This document shows positions 8,844-17,457 of a DNA stretch of 64,000 bases, piece after piece. The notes below the pieces were generated by a model, which made no database searches, was not told where the DNA came from, and saw nothing but the letters and a program-made list of their open reading frames with translations. Position numbers and translations under genes: made by a program. Every line of letters starts with the position of its first letter. Position 1 is the stretch's first letter. The DNA comes from Candidatus Brocadiaceae bacterium S225 (lineage in GTDB: Bacteria > Planctomycetota > Brocadiia > Brocadiales > Scalinduaceae), in assembly GCA_007859995.1 (NCBI GenBank), contig SMSL01000020.1:1-64000 (forward strand). The letters are read 5' to 3'.

Positions 8844-8930
8844 GTAGGATGGGCAAAGCGAAGCGTGCCCATCTATCTGTTCGATCAATAACACCCAAAG
8901 ATGGGCACGGCAAGCCTTTGCCCATCCTAC
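8844..8930. repeat. Inverted pair of REP-like palindromic repeats
   Basis: Two ~30-base units face each other (8844-8873 and 8900-8930). Each starts at its outer end with GTAGGATGGGCAAAG and ends GTGCCCATC, and each can fold on itself. They fill the hsdM-hsdS gap. Three more units of the same family lie at 10283, 10424 and 10573, so the restriction locus carries five copies while none was seen elsewhere in the window. Confidence 0.8.
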
Positions 8931-8949
8931 AGTGTGTGGGGTATTCATA

Positions 8950-10320
8950 ATGACGGGTAGATACCAAGCGTATCCGGAGTATAAGGATTCAGGGGTTGAG
9001 TGGTTGGGAAATGTACCGGAGCATTGGGAGGTTGTTCCTTTAAAAAGATTATGTAGTTTAATTACAGGACTAACTCCTCCAACTGAAAATAAAGAAAACT
9101 ATGTCGATGATAATGCAGGATATCCTTGGGTTCGTCCGGAAGATTTAAGTGATAATGGCCAAGTCGTTAAAGCGAGTAAGTATGTTAGTGGTACCGGTTG
9201 GAAACTTCTGAGACATGTTTCTGCTCAATCAACATTAATTTGTTGTATTGGAACAATTGGGAAGGTGGGTTACACTGATATCGAAGTTTCGTCAAATCAA
9301 CAAATAACTGCGGCAAGATTTACAAAATCACCAAGATACAATTTCTATTTGATTCAATCTGCAAAAACAATGCTTGAAGAAGTGGCTACAGGTAACGTTG
9401 TAAAAATTTTAAATTCGGAGCGTTTGGGTAGAGTTAAATTATTATCTGCACCAAGTTTAGAAGCAGCTAAAATCGCCAACTTCCTCGACCACGAAACCGC
9501 CAAAATCGATACCCTGATCGAAAAACAACAACAGCTAATCAAACTGCTGAAAGAAAAACGCCAGGCAGTGATTAGCCATGCCGTTACCAAAGGTTTAAAT
9601 CCCGATGTCCCCATGAAGGACTCAGGTGTTGAGTGGTTGGGGGAGGTGCCGGAGCATTGGGGACGAAGCAATTTGGGCTTTGAGTGTTCTGTAAAAGCGA
9701 GATTAGGTTGGAAGGGGCTTAAAGCTGAAGAATATGTAGAGGAAGGTTGTATTTTTTTGGCAACTCCAAACATTAAGGAAAAGGAAATCGATTTCGAGAA
9801 TGTTAATTATATTACTAAAGAGAGGTATGACGAATCTCCAGAAATAAAATTAGAGGTTGGGGATGTTCTGGTTACAAAGGATGGTTCAACCACTGGAACA
9901 ACTAATGTCGTTAGAAGGTTACCAAGTCCCACTACAATTAATAGTTCGATAGCAGTATTACGCAGTAATGGTAGAATAAACAGTCTTTATTTATATTATT
10001 TCTTTGTATCGACCTATACGCAAAATGTTATTAAGCATATGCAAGGGGGAATGGGAGTTCCTCATCTATTCCAAGCAGATTTAAGGAAGTTCAAACTTCT
10101 AATGCCTCCATTGGAGGAACAGCTTGATATTGCTTCATATATTGAAGGTAGAATACCTATGTTTGAATTACTATTAGAAAAGGCGATGTTGGAAATAAGA
10201 TTACTCAAAGAACGCCGGACAGCCCTAATCTCCGCTGCCGTTACCGGAAAGATAGACGTACGCAACTGGCAACTTCCTGGAAGTAGGATGGGCAAAGGCG
10301 TAAGCCGTGCCCATCAATAA
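8950..10320 (+). CDS. hsdS: Type I restriction-modification specificity subunit
   Basis: HsdS recognises a bipartite DNA target and directs HsdM and HsdR. The start is placed at MTGRYQAYPEYKDSG; an upstream ATG at 8932 lies inside the REP pair. The layout is two half-repeats: DSGVEWLGNVPEHWEVV then target-recognition domain 1, the helix IEKQQQLIKLLKEKRQAVI, then the same pattern again (DSGVEWLGEVPEHWG, domain 2, LKERRTALISAAVTGKID). The recognition domains are clearly more A/T-rich than the conserved repeats. The last ~12 residues are encoded by a REP element (10283-10315) that has replaced or extended the natural C-terminus. Confidence 0.93.
   Translation: MTGRYQAYPEYKDSGVEWLGNVPEHWEVVPLKRLCSLITGLTPPTENKENYVDDNAGYPWVRPEDLSDNGQVVKASKYVSGTGWKLLRHVSAQSTLICCIGTIGKVGYTDIEVSSNQQITAARFTKSPRYNFYLIQSAKTMLEEVATGNVVKILNSERLGRVKLLSAPSLEAAKIANFLDHETAKIDTLIEKQQQLIKLLKEKRQAVISHAVTKGLNPDVPMKDSGVEWLGEVPEHWGRSNLGFECSVKARLGWKGLKAEEYVEEGCIFLATPNIKEKEIDFENVNYITKERYDESPEIKLEVGDVLVTKDGSTTGTTNVVRRLPSPTTINSSIAVLRSNGRINSLYLYYFFVSTYTQNVIKHMQGGMGVPHLFQADLRKFKLLMPPLEEQLDIASYIEGRIPMFELLLEKAMLEIRLLKERRTALISAAVTGKIDVRNWQLPGSRMGKGVSRAHQ
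10283..10315 (+). repeat. REP-like repeat inside the 3' end of hsdS
   Basis: A plus-oriented unit (GTAGGATGGGCAAAGG...GCCGTGCCCATC) overlaps the last codons of hsdS and encodes its residues RMGKGVSRAH before the TAA. Confidence 0.75.
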
Positions 10321-10423
10321 TATAAAATCATGCGTGTCAAGAAGATGGTATGGTTATATAATGGAAATGTTGCGTTATGGCGATCAAATGGGTGGGTGTG
10401 GGATGATGGAATAAGACGGATGT

Positions 10424-10453
10424 GATGGGCACGCTTCGCTTTGCCCATCCTAC
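10424..10453 (-). repeat. REP-like repeat, hsdS-hsdR gap
   Basis: Minus-oriented copy of the family (GATGGGCACG...CTTTGCCCATCCTAC on the plus strand). With the copy at 10283 it forms a second inverted pair. The ~300-base gap between hsdS and hsdR holds this unit and the one at 10573 but no supportable gene. Confidence 0.75.
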
Positions 10454-10572
10454 GATTTGCCCGTAATACGGTTTGCAATTTGGTTATCGAGGATTCATTG
10501 AGATGCGGCGTGGAATATGGACGGTTTTATATAACCGGTACAATCTGTTTATTTACGCTGGTGACGGACAAT

Positions 10573-10605
10573 GTAGGATGGGCAAAGGCTATAGCCGTGC
10601 CCACC
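10573..10605 (+). repeat. REP-like repeat upstream of hsdR
   Basis: Plus-oriented copy ending 19 bases before the hsdR ATG. Its foldback would sit in the hsdR leader and may affect translation. No good ribosome-binding site is visible between it and the ATG. Confidence 0.75.
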
Positions 10606-10624
10606 ACAAAAAACAAGAAATATT

Positions 10625-13600
10625 ATGAATGACAAATCGATCGAAAGCGTGTTTCAAAACGAAATGATAAACCAGATGGTCGCCAATGGATGGCTGTTGG
10701 GTAAGCCGGAAAACTACAACCGCGATCTGGCATTGTATGAAGAGGACCTGCTGGGTTTTATTAAAGAGACACAAGATGGTCAGTGGCAGAAATTCTGCAA
10801 GTTATACCCCAATAATCCAGAGCAAAAGTTTTTAGAGCGTGTTGCTTCACAACTGAACAAAGCTGATCCCAATGCCGCCAATAAGGAGATGCGTACCTTT
10901 GGCACCTTAGGTGTATTGAGACATGAACTGCGTGATCGTGGTACCCGTTTCACTCTATGCCAATTTAAACCGGAGCATGATCTGAACCCGGATACGCTGG
11001 CGCGTTATGAGAAAAACCGTCTGCGGATTGTGCCGGAGTTGGTGTATAGCCCCTGGGCTGATATTTCTACCCTATCCCAACCTTCCCCCAAAGGGGAAGG
11101 CGACGAACACCTTGCTCAAGCCGGCGCAAAAGCCAAGGCGTGGCGCATTGATCTGGTACTGTTTGTCAACGGATTACCCATAGCAACCTTAGAGTTGAAA
11201 TCAGAATTTAAACAGGCAGTATACAACGCTATTAAGCAATATAAAACGACACGCTTTCCCATTGACCCTGCTACTAAAAAACCGGAACCACTGTTAACCT
11301 TTAAACGCGGCGCTTTGGTTCACTTTGCCGTAAGCCAATACGAGGTGTTTATGACGACACACCTTAAAGGAGAGGAGACTTTCTTTTTGCCGTTTAATAA
11401 AGGCACCGAAGAGGGTGGCGCCGGTAATGATACGCCGAAAGATGTTAACCGGTATGCAACCGATTATCTGTGGAATGATGTTTTACTGCCGGATAATCTG
11501 TTAAATATCCTTGCCCGCTACGTGCATTTGCAGATTGAAGAGAAAGAGGATTGGGAAGGTCGTAAATTTAAGGTAGAGACGATGATCTTTCCCCGTTACC
11601 ACCAGTGGGATGTGGTGAACAGACTCATAGATGCAGCCCGCACTGAAGGTCCGGGGCATAAGTATTTGATCCAGCACAGTGCCGGTTCGGGTAAATCCAA
11701 CTCGATTGCCTGGACGGCTCATCAGTTATCATCACTCTATAATCAGGCGGGAAACAAACAGTTTGATTCGGTGATTATCGTAACTGACAGAAATGTGCTG
11801 GATGCCCAACTGCAGGATACTATCTACCAGTTTGAGCATATGGATGGCGTGGTAGGTAGAATCAACAAGGAAGAGGGTGACGGATCAAAATCTGAAAAAC
11901 TGGCCTCTGCCCTGGAAAGTTCACAACCGATTATTATTGTCACGATTCAAACCTTCCCCTTTGTATTAAAGGCGATTGAAAACAGCGTTAGCCTGAAGGA
12001 ACGAAACTACGCGATAATTGCCGACGAGGCCCATTCATCACAAACAGGATCAACAGCACGGCAATTGAAAGAGGTGTTGATGATTGAAGGAAGCGATGAA
12101 GAAGAGCTGACAGCAGACGATATACTGGATGCTGCTGTTGCCTCACGTCGTACTTCCAATAACCTCAGTTATTTTGCCTTTACGGCAACACCAAAGACAA
12201 AAACGCTGGAACTGTTTGGCCGGCTGCCGAATCCGGATGAACCACCTTCTAAAACCAATTTGCCGAAATCCTATCATGTATACAGTATGCGTCAGGCGAT
12301 TGAGGAAGGTTTTATACTGGATGTATTGAAAAATTACACTAACTATAAAGTCGCCTATAATCTGGCGTTGGCCATTCAAAGTAAAGATCAGGAAGTAGAA
12401 AGCAAAAAAGCCAAAGTGAAACTCAACCAATGGGTGCGTCTGCATGACTATAATATTTCACAAAAGGTGCAGGTGATCATTGAACATTTCAGAGATAATG
12501 TGATGGGGCTGTTAGGAGGACAGGCAAAAGCTATGGTGGTGACCAGTTCCCGTAAAGAGGCTGTTCGTTATAAATTGTGCTTTGATAAATATATTACCGA
12601 AAAGGGTTATCAAACCATTCATGCCATGGTGGCTTTCTCCGGTGAGGTGGAGTTTAACGAGAATGATCCAAACACTGAAGGCCTGATTGGAGAGAAGTTT
12701 ACCGAAAACAATATGAATCCGAATCTTAAAGGTCGTGATATGCGTAAGGCATTTGAGTCTAAGGATTATCAGGTGATGATAGTCGCTAATAAATTCCAGA
12801 CCGGTTTTGATCAGCCGAAGTTATGCGCCATGTACGTAGACAAGAAACTCGGTGGTGTTGAGTGTGTGCAAACACTGTCTCGCCTGAATCGTATATATCC
12901 GGGAAAATCTGACAGCGGAACTTTCATACTTGATTTTTTTAATGAGCCGGAAGATATTCTCGAATCTTTCAAACCATACTATCAAACTGCAGAACTGGCA
13001 GATGTATCCGATCCTGATCTGATTTTTAATCTGTTTGATAAGCTGCGTGCTGCCGGTATTTTCTTATGGTCTGAGGTCGAACAGTTTTGCGAGGCATTTT
13101 TCAAAAAGAGTAAAAGCAATGCGGCAATAGCCAATATCTGCAAACCTGCAGTAGAACGTTGGAAGATTCGCTATAAATCTGCTGTGGAGGCTTATAAACA
13201 AGCCAAAGAAATATTTGATCGCACCAAAAAAAGTACTGATCCGGTTTTAATTGCCAATGCGGAAAACAGCCTCAAGGAGTGTAAAAGAGAAAAAGACGCT
13301 CTGGATATATTCAAAAAAGATTTAGGTACATTTGTTCGTTTTTATGAGTTTATGTCGCAGATTGTTGATTATAATGATAAGGATTTAGAAAAGCTGAGCT
13401 TATACTCACGTAACCTACGTCCTATGCTACGCGAATCGTTAATAGACGAAGATGACATTGATTTACAAAGCGTAGAATTAAGCCACTATAGGTTGACAGC
13501 CATTCGGCAGCAGGAGAATCTGGGTATTAGTGATAGTAAAGATAGCACCGATGAATATAAACTGATGCCTGGTGAAGGGTTGGGTACCGCAAAAGCCAAA

Positions 13601-13921
13601 GATAAGAAGGAAGAGTTAATATCACAAGTTATCAGCCGATTGAATGAGCTGTTTATCACTGACCAACTCACCGATAATGATTTGGTGAACTATGCTTATA
13701 CTATCAGAGATAAAGTCAAAGAAGATGAACTGGTGATGAAGCAAATAGCAAATAATACCTCTGAACAGGCAATGTTGGGTGACTTTCACAAGGCAGTTGA
13801 TAACGCAGTGATAGACAGCAGCGAGGCGCATCAAAATCAGATGATGCAACTGTTGTCTGATCCTAAAAAATCCGCAGGTTTTGCCCGGGTGGTGTTTGAT
13901 TTGTTGAAACTGGCAAGTTAA
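10625..13921 (+). CDS. hsdR: Type I restriction endonuclease subunit R
   Basis: HsdR is the ATP-driven translocase and nuclease of the type I complex. The 1098-residue protein has an N-terminal PD-(D/E)XK nuclease (RIDLVLFVNGLPIATLELK, about 172-190). Helicase motifs follow: Walker A SAGSGKSNSIAW near 355, IIADEAHSS near 465, FAFTATPK near 515, and a second RecA-like domain ending in QTLSRLNR. A helical C-terminus would contact HsdM. A short palindromic insertion near residues 152-160 (QPSPKGEGD) keeps the frame. All three hsd genes look intact, so the system may be active. Confidence 0.95.
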   Translation: MNDKSIESVFQNEMINQMVANGWLLGKPENYNRDLALYEEDLLGFIKETQDGQWQKFCKLYPNNPEQKFLERVASQLNKADPNAANKEMRTFGTLGVLRHELRDRGTRFTLCQFKPEHDLNPDTLARYEKNRLRIVPELVYSPWADISTLSQPSPKGEGDEHLAQAGAKAKAWRIDLVLFVNGLPIATLELKSEFKQAVYNAIKQYKTTRFPIDPATKKPEPLLTFKRGALVHFAVSQYEVFMTTHLKGEETFFLPFNKGTEEGGAGNDTPKDVNRYATDYLWNDVLLPDNLLNILARYVHLQIEEKEDWEGRKFKVETMIFPRYHQWDVVNRLIDAARTEGPGHKYLIQHSAGSGKSNSIAWTAHQLSSLYNQAGNKQFDSVIIVTDRNVLDAQLQDTIYQFEHMDGVVGRINKEEGDGSKSEKLASALESSQPIIIVTIQTFPFVLKAIENSVSLKERNYAIIADEAHSSQTGSTARQLKEVLMIEGSDEEELTADDILDAAVASRRTSNNLSYFAFTATPKTKTLELFGRLPNPDEPPSKTNLPKSYHVYSMRQAIEEGFILDVLKNYTNYKVAYNLALAIQSKDQEVESKKAKVKLNQWVRLHDYNISQKVQVIIEHFRDNVMGLLGGQAKAMVVTSSRKEAVRYKLCFDKYITEKGYQTIHAMVAFSGEVEFNENDPNTEGLIGEKFTENNMNPNLKGRDMRKAFESKDYQVMIVANKFQTGFDQPKLCAMYVDKKLGGVECVQTLSRLNRIYPGKSDSGTFILDFFNEPEDILESFKPYYQTAELADVSDPDLIFNLFDKLRAAGIFLWSEVEQFCEAFFKKSKSNAAIANICKPAVERWKIRYKSAVEAYKQAKEIFDRTKKSTDPVLIANAENSLKECKREKDALDIFKKDLGTFVRFYEFMSQIVDYNDKDLEKLSLYSRNLRPMLRESLIDEDDIDLQSVELSHYRLTAIRQQENLGISDSKDSTDEYKLMPGEGLGTAKAKDKKEELISQVISRLNELFITDQLTDNDLVNYAYTIRDKVKEDELVMKQIANNTSEQAMLGDFHKAVDNAVIDSSEAHQNQMMQLLSDPKKSAGFARVVFDLLKLAS
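11081..11100. repeat. In-frame palindromic element inside hsdR
   Basis: An 8-bp stem CCTTCCCC/GGGGAAGG around CAAA codes for PSPKGEG within the linker after the N-terminal part of HsdR. The peptide resembles those produced when repeated palindromes of the 'SPSPKGEG' kind insert in genes. The frame is preserved. Confidence 0.6.
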
Positions 13922-14111
13922 GCTGGGAAGGGTTGTGCCAGATGGCATGGTAGTAAGCTGGGAGGCAGTGTTTAATGGATAGAACTTATGTTTTTGTGCA
14001 GTTAGACTGAAAGAAATTTAAGGGATAGGGAATCTAGACCCGAAAAGCTGTCCTCTACAGCCTGCCCTTTAATTTATCTATAGAGGATTGTCATTTTTAG
14101 AGGGATGGCGT

Positions 14112-14843
14112 ATGGATAAAAAGGTATCACAAAGAAAACTTAAACGAGCATGTATAGATTGCCATTTTCTTATAAAACAAGAATTTTATGAAGTTCCAGA
14201 TAATCATAATGCAATTCCTCCACAGTTGAATTGTTATGGCACAAATCATTATGAGCTTGATTCCTATTACAGGGTACAATTCAGGCATAAGGATTTTTCT
14301 CAGTTTAAAAAAGTTGGCAGTTTGGGATGTTACTTGGAATGCTGGATTGAACGCACTAAAACATCCAAGCAGAAGTGGAACAAAATAATAGTAGAAACAG
14401 ACCGTAATGATTGTTGTTTATTCTTCCAGTATAAGCCAACAATGAGTTTCAAAACCGCAGAAAAGATACGAGATAGACGTGTATCTTTAGATGTAACCAA
14501 ACAGCAACAGGATATAAAATCTTTAGAAACCACATTATCTTATTACAAAACTACAGGTAAGTTTAGATTTGGAGACGATGAATCATTACCTATTTCACCC
14601 ACTTCTAGACATAAAGTAAGGGAAATGGCAGAAAAGCTTATGCAAAGCTGGATGAAAGGAAAGCCATGTCCACAAAGTGAAATAGTAAGAGATCCAGCAA
14701 GGAAACTCCCTAGAAGTGTATACGATAATACTACAACGATAAGAAACTCCCTCAAATCACACCTTAAAGTTAATATGCCGCAATGTGCAAATGATGAATA
14801 CCCGCTGCCAATTGAACCTAAATACTTCAAAATAGTCAGTTAA
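14112..14843 (+). CDS. Hypothetical cysteine-containing protein
   Basis: The start is set at MDKKVSQRK because GAGGG lies just upstream; a longer frame from 14088 lacks a site. The 243-residue product has an N-terminal pattern CIDCHFLI and further cysteines (LNCYG, LGCYLECW) that could bind metal. A helical middle follows (KTAEKIRDRR...DIKSLETTLS), then a charged C-terminal part with SPTSRHKVREMAEKLMQSW. CIDCH resembles a haem motif but there is no signal peptide, so haem is unlikely. It is probably island cargo beside hsdR; no family is recognised. Confidence 0.6.
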   Translation: MDKKVSQRKLKRACIDCHFLIKQEFYEVPDNHNAIPPQLNCYGTNHYELDSYYRVQFRHKDFSQFKKVGSLGCYLECWIERTKTSKQKWNKIIVETDRNDCCLFFQYKPTMSFKTAEKIRDRRVSLDVTKQQQDIKSLETTLSYYKTTGKFRFGDDESLPISPTSRHKVREMAEKLMQSWMKGKPCPQSEIVRDPARKLPRSVYDNTTTIRNSLKSHLKVNMPQCANDEYPLPIEPKYFKIVS

Positions 14844-14959
14844 GAATTAGCGTAAAAACAGACTAAAAAAACTAAAATTACGCAACACCCCTTTAATTCA
14901 TGCCTTTTAAGCCGTTTAAAGCCATTTCCATAGACTAGAAGCACACTAGAACCACTAAA

Positions 14960-14987
14960 TTGACATTCGTTTTTGAGAGCTTATACT
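14960..14987 (+). promoter_or_regulatory. Sigma-70-like promoter for the excisionase-like gene
   Basis: TTGACA (14960-14965) and TATACT (14982-14987) are separated by 16 bases. Transcription would start near 14995, about 37 bases before the ATG at 15032, with the AAGGAG site in between. This is the best promoter match in the island. Confidence 0.6.
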
Positions 14988-15031
14988 CCAAGCATAGTTA
15001 GATTAATTTTGTTTTTAAAGGAGTAGAAGAC

Positions 15032-15208
15032 ATGGAAAGTGAATTATTATCTATTCGTGAGGCATCTGGATTACTGGGAGTTGCAGAAACCACATTGCGA
15101 GATTGGGTATACCAGAAACGGTTGCCATTCTACCGTCTGGGAAGGGCTATTAGATTAAAACGTGAGGATATACTTAAATTCAGGGAAAAGGGTAGGGTTG
15201 AAAAATAA
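15032..15208 (+). CDS. Excisionase-like MerR-type HTH protein (58 aa)
   Basis: This small DNA-binding protein is too short for a standard ORF cut-off. AAGGAG at 15018-15023 precedes the ATG. The sequence LLSIREASGLLGVAETTLRDWVYQKRLPFYRLGRAIRLKREDIL is the winged HTH_17 pattern of excisionases and AlpA-type proteins, in which a wing follows RLGRAIR. It leads the satellite-like block and has its own promoter. It may direct excision with the integrase at 17457 or regulate the replication gene at 15462. Confidence 0.8.
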   Translation: MESELLSIREASGLLGVAETTLRDWVYQKRLPFYRLGRAIRLKREDILKFREKGRVEK

Positions 15209-15219
15209 ATCTATAAAAA

Positions 15220-15295
15220 TCCAGCAGCAGTTTACCTATTTGGGCAACGCATTGGGGGATGCGACCCAGACGTCAGGGGCATGGCTGCTGCTGGA
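15220..15295. other. Structured region: 11-bp stem with nested hairpin
   Basis: TCCAGCAGCAG (15220-15230) pairs perfectly with CTGCTGCTGGA (15285-15295). Inside, TGGG and GCAT pair with ATGC and CCCA to give a nested hairpin. Downstream (15340-15410) come CGAGCGAAGCGAG and a GGGC-AAC-GCCC hairpin. The 250-base gap between the excisionase-like gene and the DUF3987 gene is thus highly structured and may be a replication origin, a leader RNA or a recombination site. Confidence 0.45.
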
Positions 15296-15461
15296 ATTTA
15301 AAAAAGTTTCACGGTAATAGTAATAGTTGAGCATATGCCCAGACGGGGTAAATCCCCCTGGGGTGAATCACGAGCGAAGCGAGTGAGAGGGGCAACGCCC
15401 TTTAGTAACCACAGTATATGAAAATTATTTAAGAAACATTAATTTAAAAGATTTAAACAAA

Positions 15462-17055
15462 ATGGAAAACTCTGAATATCGTAAACAGGACAAGCAGGAC
15501 TTACAGGACAAAGAAAAGACAATAAGTAAAAAAACTGTGAATGCAGATGGTGGGCAAGTAGAAGTGGACGAAGTATCTATTGACGAAAGATTGATGCCTG
15601 TTATTCCATTCCCACATCACGTATTCCCGAAACAACTACAAAAATTCATAAGAGAAGTCAGCAAATCAATTCATATTAATACCGAAATGGTTGCAAGTGC
15701 GGTATTACCTATTATTAGTAGTGCTATTGGAAACAGTGTGAGGGTATCTCCTAAAGCAGACTGGTTAGAACCAGTTTTTATCTGGCTAATAATAATCGAG
15801 TTAACAGGTAGAGGTAAAAGCCCTTTGTTGAAAATCCTGTCCAAGCATATTAAACAATTGCAGTCGTTATCTGAGAAAAAATTCAGCGAAGAGATGAACA
15901 CCTATAATGAGAGGATTAAATCTAATAAGAACAAGAAGGAAAAAGATGAAATAATAAATCCTAATATTGATGGGTGTCAGAGCGGTTATGTTAAGAAGCC
16001 TAAAAGAAAACACTATTTCGTTCAGAGTTTTACAATAGAGTCACTAACAAACGTTTTCGATGATGATCCTCGTGGTAGTATGGTATATAGAGATGAACTT
16101 GCAGGACTTATCCTTTCGCTAAATCAGTACAAGAAAAGCGCAGGCGATGACAGGCAACACATGCTTGAATTGTGGGATGCTGGTGAATGGAAGATAGACA
16201 GAAAAAAAGAAAGTAAATATCTACCTAATACAGGTGTGGGGCTAATCGGGGGGGATGCAGCCTTCAAAATTAACAGAAATATTTCAGGAAGATTCGTTTG
16301 ATGACGGACTATTACCACGCCATTTACCATTAAGCACTGAAAATAAACCGGCAAAATTTAGTCGTGATACGGTAAGTGATGATTCATATAGTTGGTATAC
16401 AGGATTGCTTGATAGTTGTTATGACAAAGAAATCAAGTTTGATGAAAATGGCTGTATCGAACATGTTATCTTGAAACTAGACGAAGAAGCAGTAGGTACC
16501 TTCGAGGTATTCCACAAAATCAGGGAATATGAAGAATTTGTTTCAAGAAGGTTATCAGCATTTATTCCAAAACTAGTTAGCTACTGTCTTCGTATTGCAG
16601 GAGTATTACATGAAATAGAATGCTATACAAATGGAAAGGCTGAAACACATATAAGTAAAAAGACAATAACAAATGCGATAGAAGTTACAAAATTCTTTGC
16701 CGGACAGGCTGTTAAGGTAATTAAATTATATGACGAGACGGAAGCAAGTTTGAACGAATATGAAAAAAAGCTTATTGGAGTTTTGTACAAATTACAGAAT
16801 CTAGTTAAAAATGGGAGATTATTACTTTCTAAGATAACTGAAACATTAAATACTGAACTACCTGAACAATTGCGCATAACTGACAATAGAATAGTGGGGA
16901 ATATGCTTAGGGATAGATGTAAGCTAAGTACGAAAAAGAAGGGTGGGAATTATTACCTAATGTGGGAATCTGAGAAAATACAGAAATTATTTATAAAAAC
17001 AAGTCATGTTAGTCCTGTTTCTCCTACAGAAAATAAGATGGTGGCTTCAATATAA
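15462..17055 (+). pseudogene. DUF3987 (primase/helicase-like) replication protein, frameshifted
   Basis: Two frames make one DUF3987 protein: 15462-16301 (279 residues) and 16255-17055 (266 residues). The first has FPHHVFPKQLQKFI, an AIGNSVRVSPK segment, the degenerate P-loop TGRGKSP and the VYRDELAGLI...GDDRQHMLELWDAG motif, and stops after GVGLIGGDAA. The second resumes with QPSKLTEIFQ...DDGLLPRHL, exactly what should follow LIGG. The switch falls in a run of seven G (16248-16254); six would restore one ~530-residue frame. This could be a mutation, phase variation, ribosomal slippage or a sequencing error. The family is typical of mobile satellites. Confidence 0.8.
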
Positions 17056-17142
17056 AGTCCGGGTGTTTCATTTGAAAAAAATAGGATTTCGACTTTGTGA
17101 TGAATGCTTGCACAAGTTGAAAGACAGGATAAGAGATATTAA

Positions 17143-17457
17143 ATGAAAGCAGAATTAAATCTAAATTCAGATGAGTTGGTAGCAAGGATAACGCAAGAGG
17201 TTGTTAAACAATTGAAGCCTTTACTTAACGATCATGATAATGGTAATGAGCTTATGACGGTAGAGGAAGTGGCAAATTATCTCAAAGTGAAACCTTCATG
17301 GGTATATGAGAAAATTCATACAAGAAAAATTCCGTTTCAGAAAGCAGGTAGATTTCCTCGGTTCAGAAAAAAGCATATTGACAAATGGCTTGAAAATCCT
17401 TACTCTTTTTCTTCAAGTGCCTATAGGCCGCTCAAAAAGGAAGGAGAACATGTATAA
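17143..17457 (+). CDS. Helix-turn-helix protein of the excisionase family
   Basis: The 104-residue protein has an N-terminal helical region (MKAELNLNSDELVARITQEVVKQL in part) and a C-terminal HTH_17 domain (LMTVEEVANYLKVKP...WVYEKIHTRKIPFQKAGRFPRF). This is the form seen in Xis-like partners of tyrosine integrases. Its stop codon overlaps the integrase ATG by one base, so the two are translationally coupled and probably act together in excision or regulation of the integrase. Confidence 0.82.
   Translation: MKAELNLNSDELVARITQEVVKQLKPLLNDHDNGNELMTVEEVANYLKVKPSWVYEKIHTRKIPFQKAGRFPRFRKKHIDKWLENPYSFSSSAYRPLKKEGEHV

Noticed and set aside
8376..8948. 190-residue minus-strand ORF over hsdM and the REP pair
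   Set aside because: Antisense shadow of hsdM with no independent support.
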